Position numbers and translations under genes: made by a program. This document shows positions 61,160 through 64,000 of a stretch of DNA of 64,000 nucleotides, piece after piece. Source of the DNA: Beijerinckia sp. 28-YEA-48 (lineage in GTDB: Bacteria > Pseudomonadota > Alphaproteobacteria > Rhizobiales > Beijerinckiaceae). The notes beneath the pieces were generated by a model. That model searched no databases and was not told where the DNA came from. It saw only the letters and a program-made list of their open reading frames with translations. Numbering within the stretch: position 1 is the first letter of the stretch; each line of letters opens with the position of its first letter. The stretch lies in contig NZ_FNSI01000001.1 of the NCBI RefSeq assembly GCF_900104955.1, positions 4,560,001-4,624,000 on the forward strand. The letters are read 5' to 3'.

Positions 61160-61732
61160 ATGACGCAATTAGACATGCGCCGACTTCATCGTATTCCGCT
61201 CTATATTCTTGCCTTGCTCTTCCTGTTCGAGGCGTGGCTCTGGGACCTGTTCCGCGCGCTGGGTGACTGGCTGGCGCGGGTCATTCCGTTCGAGCGGTTC
61301 AAGGCCTGGATCGCAAGTCTCATCCAACGCCTACCGCCCTATGCGGCGCTGTGCCTGTTCTGCATTCCGATCCTCGTCATCTTTCCGTTCAAGGTCGCGG
61401 CGCTGTGGCTGATCGCCAAGGGCCATTTTGTGTTCGGCGGCTGTGCCTTCTTCGCCGCCAAGGTCGCCGGCCTTGGCGTCACAGCGTTTCTCTACAATCT
61501 GACGTCTGAAAAGCTGATGACGCTCGATTGGTTTCGGCGCCTCTATGTGCTGGTCATGAGCTGGCGCGATTGGGCACATCGCCTCGTCGATCCCTATAAA
61601 CAGCAGCTGGCGGAATTCATGCGGGCGCAGCGCGCATGGGCCTTGCGCATGGCTGGCGGTCGGCGGGAAACGGCGGGCTTCAACAGGCTGGTGCTGCGTC
61701 TGCGCCAACGCATCCGCCGGCGCTTCAGCTAG
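61160..61732 (+). CDS. Hypothetical membrane protein
   Basis: 190 residues. TM helix 1 (~10-30), two further hydrophobic segments (~58-78 and ~85-110), then a basic tail ending RLRQRIRRRFS. I do not recognise a named family. ATG 61160 and ATG 61175 are both possible. Convergent with xerC. Confidence 0.7.
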   Translation: MTQLDMRRLHRIPLYILALLFLFEAWLWDLFRALGDWLARVIPFERFKAWIASLIQRLPPYAALCLFCIPILVIFPFKVAALWLIAKGHFVFGGCAFFAAKVAGLGVTAFLYNLTSEKLMTLDWFRRLYVLVMSWRDWAHRLVDPYKQQLAEFMRAQRAWALRMAGGRRETAGFNRLVLRLRQRIRRRFS

Positions 61733-61749
61733 CGCGCGATTCTAAACCG

Positions 61750-62754
61750 TTATGAACTGGCGCGCGGATGGGCGTTGCGCCAAGCATCCATCAGCCGGTT
61801 GGTGTCGACGGCGGTGTAAATCTGTGTCGTCGAGAGCGAGGCGTGACCGAGCAATTCTTGGATCGATCTGAGGTCGCCGCCGCGCGACAATAGATGGGTG
61901 GCGAAGGAATGGCGCAGCGCATGGGGCGTCGCCGTGTCCGGCAGGCCGAGCGCGCCGCGCAGCTGTTCGACACAAAGCTGGATGATACGCGGCGACAGCG
62001 GGCCACCCTTGGCGCCAACGAACAGAGGTCCGTCTGCCGGCAGCGAGAAGGGGCAAAGCTCCAGATAATTTTCGACCGCCTGCCGCACTGGCTGGATGAC
62101 CGGCGTCATGCGGGTTTTGCGGCCTTTGCCGGTGACGGTGAGCTGGTCGACGGCGCCGACCGGCGCTTCGGAGCGGCGGATCGACAAGGCCTCGGAAATG
62201 CGCAGGCCCGCGCCATAGAGCAGGGCGAGGACGGCGGCGTCGCGTGCCAATATCCACGCTGGGCGCGTGTCGCCGGCCCGGCTCTCGGTCTGGGTCATGC
62301 CCCGGGCGGCGGCCGGAGACACCGGTTTGGGCAGGGAGCGGGCGATTTTCGGGGTCTGCACCAAAGAGAAAACCGAAGCAGAGCCTTTGCCGTGTTTTTC
62401 CAGAAAGCGGGCGAAGGAGCGTAGGCCGGCGAGCGCCCGCAGCAGCGAGCGGCTTTCGACGCCGGTGGACCGGCGGCTGGCCATGAAGCTGCGCAGGTCA
62501 GCCGGCGCCAGGGCGGCGAACAGGGGTAGCGACACCGGCTCGCCGAAATGGTCCTGCAGGAAGGCGATAAATTGTCTGAGATCGCGTCCGTAGGCGGTGA
62601 GCGTATGGTCGGCCAGCCGTCGCTCGGTGGCCAGTGCCGTCAGCCAGCGGCGCACCTCGGCCGCGAAGGCCGCGTCGGCACCGGGCAGGACAAGGCCTGA
62701 AAAGGCGGCGGGGGAGTTGGCCGCCGTCGTGTCGGTTGTTATTTGATCGGTCAT
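61750..62754 (-). CDS. xerC: Tyrosine recombinase XerC
   Basis: 334 residues, slightly long because of a ~25-residue N-terminal extension. Catalytic R185, K210, H278-x2-R281, H304 and Y313 are all present, with an N-terminal core-binding (SAM-like) domain. Resolves chromosome dimers at dif. No integrase context (no att repeats or phage genes). Its ribosome binding site is inside a predicted hairpin. Confidence 0.92.
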   Translation of the reverse strand: MTDQITTDTTAANSPAAFSGLVLPGADAAFAAEVRRWLTALATERRLADHTLTAYGRDLRQFIAFLQDHFGEPVSLPLFAALAPADLRSFMASRRSTGVESRSLLRALAGLRSFARFLEKHGKGSASVFSLVQTPKIARSLPKPVSPAAARGMTQTESRAGDTRPAWILARDAAVLALLYGAGLRISEALSIRRSEAPVGAVDQLTVTGKGRKTRMTPVIQPVRQAVENYLELCPFSLPADGPLFVGAKGGPLSPRIIQLCVEQLRGALGLPDTATPHALRHSFATHLLSRGGDLRSIQELLGHASLSTTQIYTAVDTNRLMDAWRNAHPRASS

Positions 62755-62761
62755 GGGTCCA

Positions 62762-62801
62762 GCCTCGCCTGGGCCGGCTAATTTTCGGTTTCAGGCGAGG
62801 C
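62762..62801 (-). promoter_or_regulatory. Stem-loop covering the xerC ribosome binding site
   Basis: A perfect 10-bp stem (62762-62771 with 62792-62801), loop of 20 bases. On the minus strand its 3' arm contains the GAGG (62766-62763) that lies eight bases before the xerC ATG. Confidence 0.5.
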
Positions 62802-62855
62802 GGAACCTGGGAGACCCCCAGGGGGATCTATTTGAAGGGGCCGACTTTAAAGGGC

Positions 62856-63179
62856 TTATTTGCCCGCTTGGATCTGCTCGATGGCCTGGGCGAACAATTC
62901 GTCCATGGTGCGGCGGATCTGGTGGTCGGACTGCTGCACGCCGGCGGCGTCGAAATCCTTGCGCAGCTTACGGAAAACGTCCTCGTCGCCGGCTTCTTCG
63001 ATATCCGCGACAATCACGGCCTTGGCATAGAGGTCGGCGTCGTCGCCGGTTTTGCCGAGTTTTTCGGCAGCCCAAAGACCGAGCAGCTTGTTGCGCCGGG
63101 CATTGGCCTTGAAGCGAAGCTCCTCATCGTGGGCAAACTTCTTCTCGAAGCCTTCCTCGCGCTTGTCAAAGCTGCTCAT
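62856..63179 (-). CDS. DUF1476 protein (F1-ATPase zeta-type inhibitor family)
   Basis: 107 residues, all helical: MSSFDKREEGFEKKFAHDEE and NARRNKLLGLWAAEKLG are the conserved blocks. In Paracoccus the family member is the zeta subunit that blocks ATP hydrolysis by F1Fo-ATPase through its N-terminus. Function here is inferred from family. Divergent from purC with 318 bases between starts. Confidence 0.88.
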   Translation of the reverse strand: MSSFDKREEGFEKKFAHDEELRFKANARRNKLLGLWAAEKLGKTGDDADLYAKAVIVADIEEAGDEDVFRKLRKDFDAAGVQQSDHQIRRTMDELFAQAIEQIQAGK

Positions 63180-63497
63180 ACCTGGGGGTCCTCTCGGGGG
63201 TTGGCGGGGTGATTTAGCGGTCCCCATATAAGGCGCGGCCGTGACGATTGAAAGTGCGCCCCGGCGGCCGGGTGCTTGATGGCGAGCTGTTTCAGGCGCG
63301 GCAATTTGCTGGGCAAGAAAGGGCTTTGGCGCGCAGCTGGCGATTGTCAGGAGCAGCGGGACGGGATAGGAGGAAGCCCGCTCCGGAACGTTCAGCGAAG
63401 GGCCGAATCATTTGTCTGGCCGGTGCGGTCCGCAAGCCGGACGACCCGCTCCCGAGGCCGTCAATCGGATGCCGATCCTCAAACCACGGTAACGTCG
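63180..63497. other. 318-base gene-free region between DUF1476 and purC
   Basis: Holds divergent promoters. For DUF1476 a weak minus-strand pair TTTCAA and TTATAT (16-base spacer, ending near 63224) is visible. I see no clear purC promoter, riboswitch or RNA gene. Confidence 0.4.
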
Positions 63498-64000
63498 ATG
63501 AAATCCAAACGCCGCATCTACGAAGGCAAGGCCAAGGTTCTTTTTGAAGGGCCAGAGCCAGGCACGCTGATCCAGCATTTCAAGGACGACGCGACCGCCT
63601 TCAATGCCAAAAAGCATGAAGTGATCGACGGCAAGGGTGTGTTGAACAACCGTATCTCGGAATATGTGTTCCAGCACCTGAACGAGATCGGTGTGCCGAC
63701 GCATTTCATCCGCCGGCTCAACATGCGCGAGCAACTCATTCGCGAGGTCGAGATCATTCCGCTCGAAGTCGTCGTGCGCAATGTCGCCGCCGGCTCGCTG
63801 TCGCAGCGCCTGGGGATCGAGGAAGGCACGCAGCTGCCGCGCTCGATCATCGAATTCTATTATAAAAACGACCAGCTCAACGATCCGATGGTGTCGGAAG
63901 AGCACATCACGGCCTTCGGCTGGGCGACGCCGCAGGAAATCGACGACATCATGGGCCTCGCCATCCGCGTCAACGACTTCCTGTCGGGCCTGTTCCTGGG
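63498..64000 (+). CDS. purC: Phosphoribosylaminoimidazole-succinocarboxamide synthase (3' truncated)
   Basis: The first 167 residues are visible before the window ends. [34 protein letters not shown] and the ATP-binding region match SAICAR synthetase. It couples aspartate to CAIR in purine synthesis. ATG 63498 has only a weak ribosome binding site. Confidence 0.94.
   Translation, partial: MKSKRRIYEGKAKVLFEGPEPGTLIQHFKDDATAFNAKKHEVIDGKGVLNNRISEYVFQHLNEIGVPTHFIRRLNMREQLIREVEIIPLEVVVRNVAAGSLSQRLGIEEGTQLPRSIIEFYYKNDQLNDPMVSEEHITAFGWATPQEIDDIMGLAIRVNDFLSGLFL

Noticed and set aside
61750..62754. Phage-type integrase and an integrated element
   Set aside because: The protein matches housekeeping XerC, and there are no phage genes, tRNA target or direct repeats around it.

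Overview
The window is a 64 kb piece of an alphaproteobacterial chromosome with high-GC codon usage. The gene set points to the Hyphomicrobiales (Rhizobiales): DUF4167, DUF2125, DUF2794, DUF1476 and TIGR02302 family proteins, metX-metW, a chorismate mutase-hisC-cyclohexadienyl dehydrogenase cluster, argH divergent from tlpA, and zapE next to mdh-sucCDAB-lpd. A methylsuccinyl-CoA dehydrogenase suggests an ethylmalonyl-CoA pathway lineage (Beijerinckiaceae/Methylobacteriaceae/Xanthobacteraceae-like). The family assignment is inference. Almost everything is core genome. I saw no prophage, insertion sequence, CRISPR array, tRNA or rRNA gene, plasmid function or recognisable defence system.

Layout. 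1-3336: 3' part of a large autotransporter with glycine-rich repeats. 3492-7644: GNAT acetyltransferase, flavin monooxygenase-like enzyme, LysE exporter and the metX-metW methionine operon. 7839-10819: chorismate mutase, hisC and tyrC. 10823-15944: DUF2125 protein, ChaC-like cyclotransferase, PlsC, ftsEX and a DUF3426 protein lacking the usual zinc ribbon. 15964-25937: trans-sulfuration enzyme, methylsuccinyl-CoA dehydrogenase, clpB, DUF4167, prmC and htpG. 25938-26394: a gene-free block with an htpG heat-shock-like promoter and a strong minus-strand terminator that has no gene in front of it. 26395-33640: DUF2794, Bax inhibitor-1 protein, ybbP-ybbA divergent from tesA, thpR, a membrane protein and an HNH nuclease. 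33758-38123: hbd, etfA-etfB, rhomboid protease, cobalamin adenosyltransferase and a small twin-TM protein. 38226-44777: TIGR02302 protein, lysA-lptM-argH and tlpA. 44879-60293: sdhCDAB, GNAT, zapE, TetR, mdh, sucCD, sucAB and lpdA, which together give most of the oxidative half of the TCA cycle. 60294-64000: palindromic repeats, DUF4337, a small membrane protein, xerC, DUF1476 (F1-ATPase inhibitor type) and the 5' part of purC.

How the genes work together. Energy metabolism dominates. 2-Oxoglutarate dehydrogenase (sucA, sucB, lpdA), succinyl-CoA synthetase (sucCD), succinate dehydrogenase (sdhCDAB) and malate dehydrogenase form a near-continuous block. ETF and methylsuccinyl-CoA dehydrogenase feed acyl-CoA electrons to the quinone pool, and a cobalamin adenosyltransferase makes the cofactor for the B12-dependent mutases of the same pathway. 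Amino acid genes cover methionine, aromatic, histidine, lysine and arginine steps. Envelope and division functions (ftsEX, zapE, plsC, lptM, rhomboid, tesA-ybbAP) and chaperones (clpB, htpG) fill the rest.

I did not find a clear new multi-gene system. The best leads are regulatory or structural: the orphan terminator and stem-loops upstream of htpG (possible small RNA), the operator-like palindrome and CtrA-like motif between ftsE and the zinc-ribbon-less DUF3426 gene, and a hairpin that would sequester the xerC ribosome binding site.
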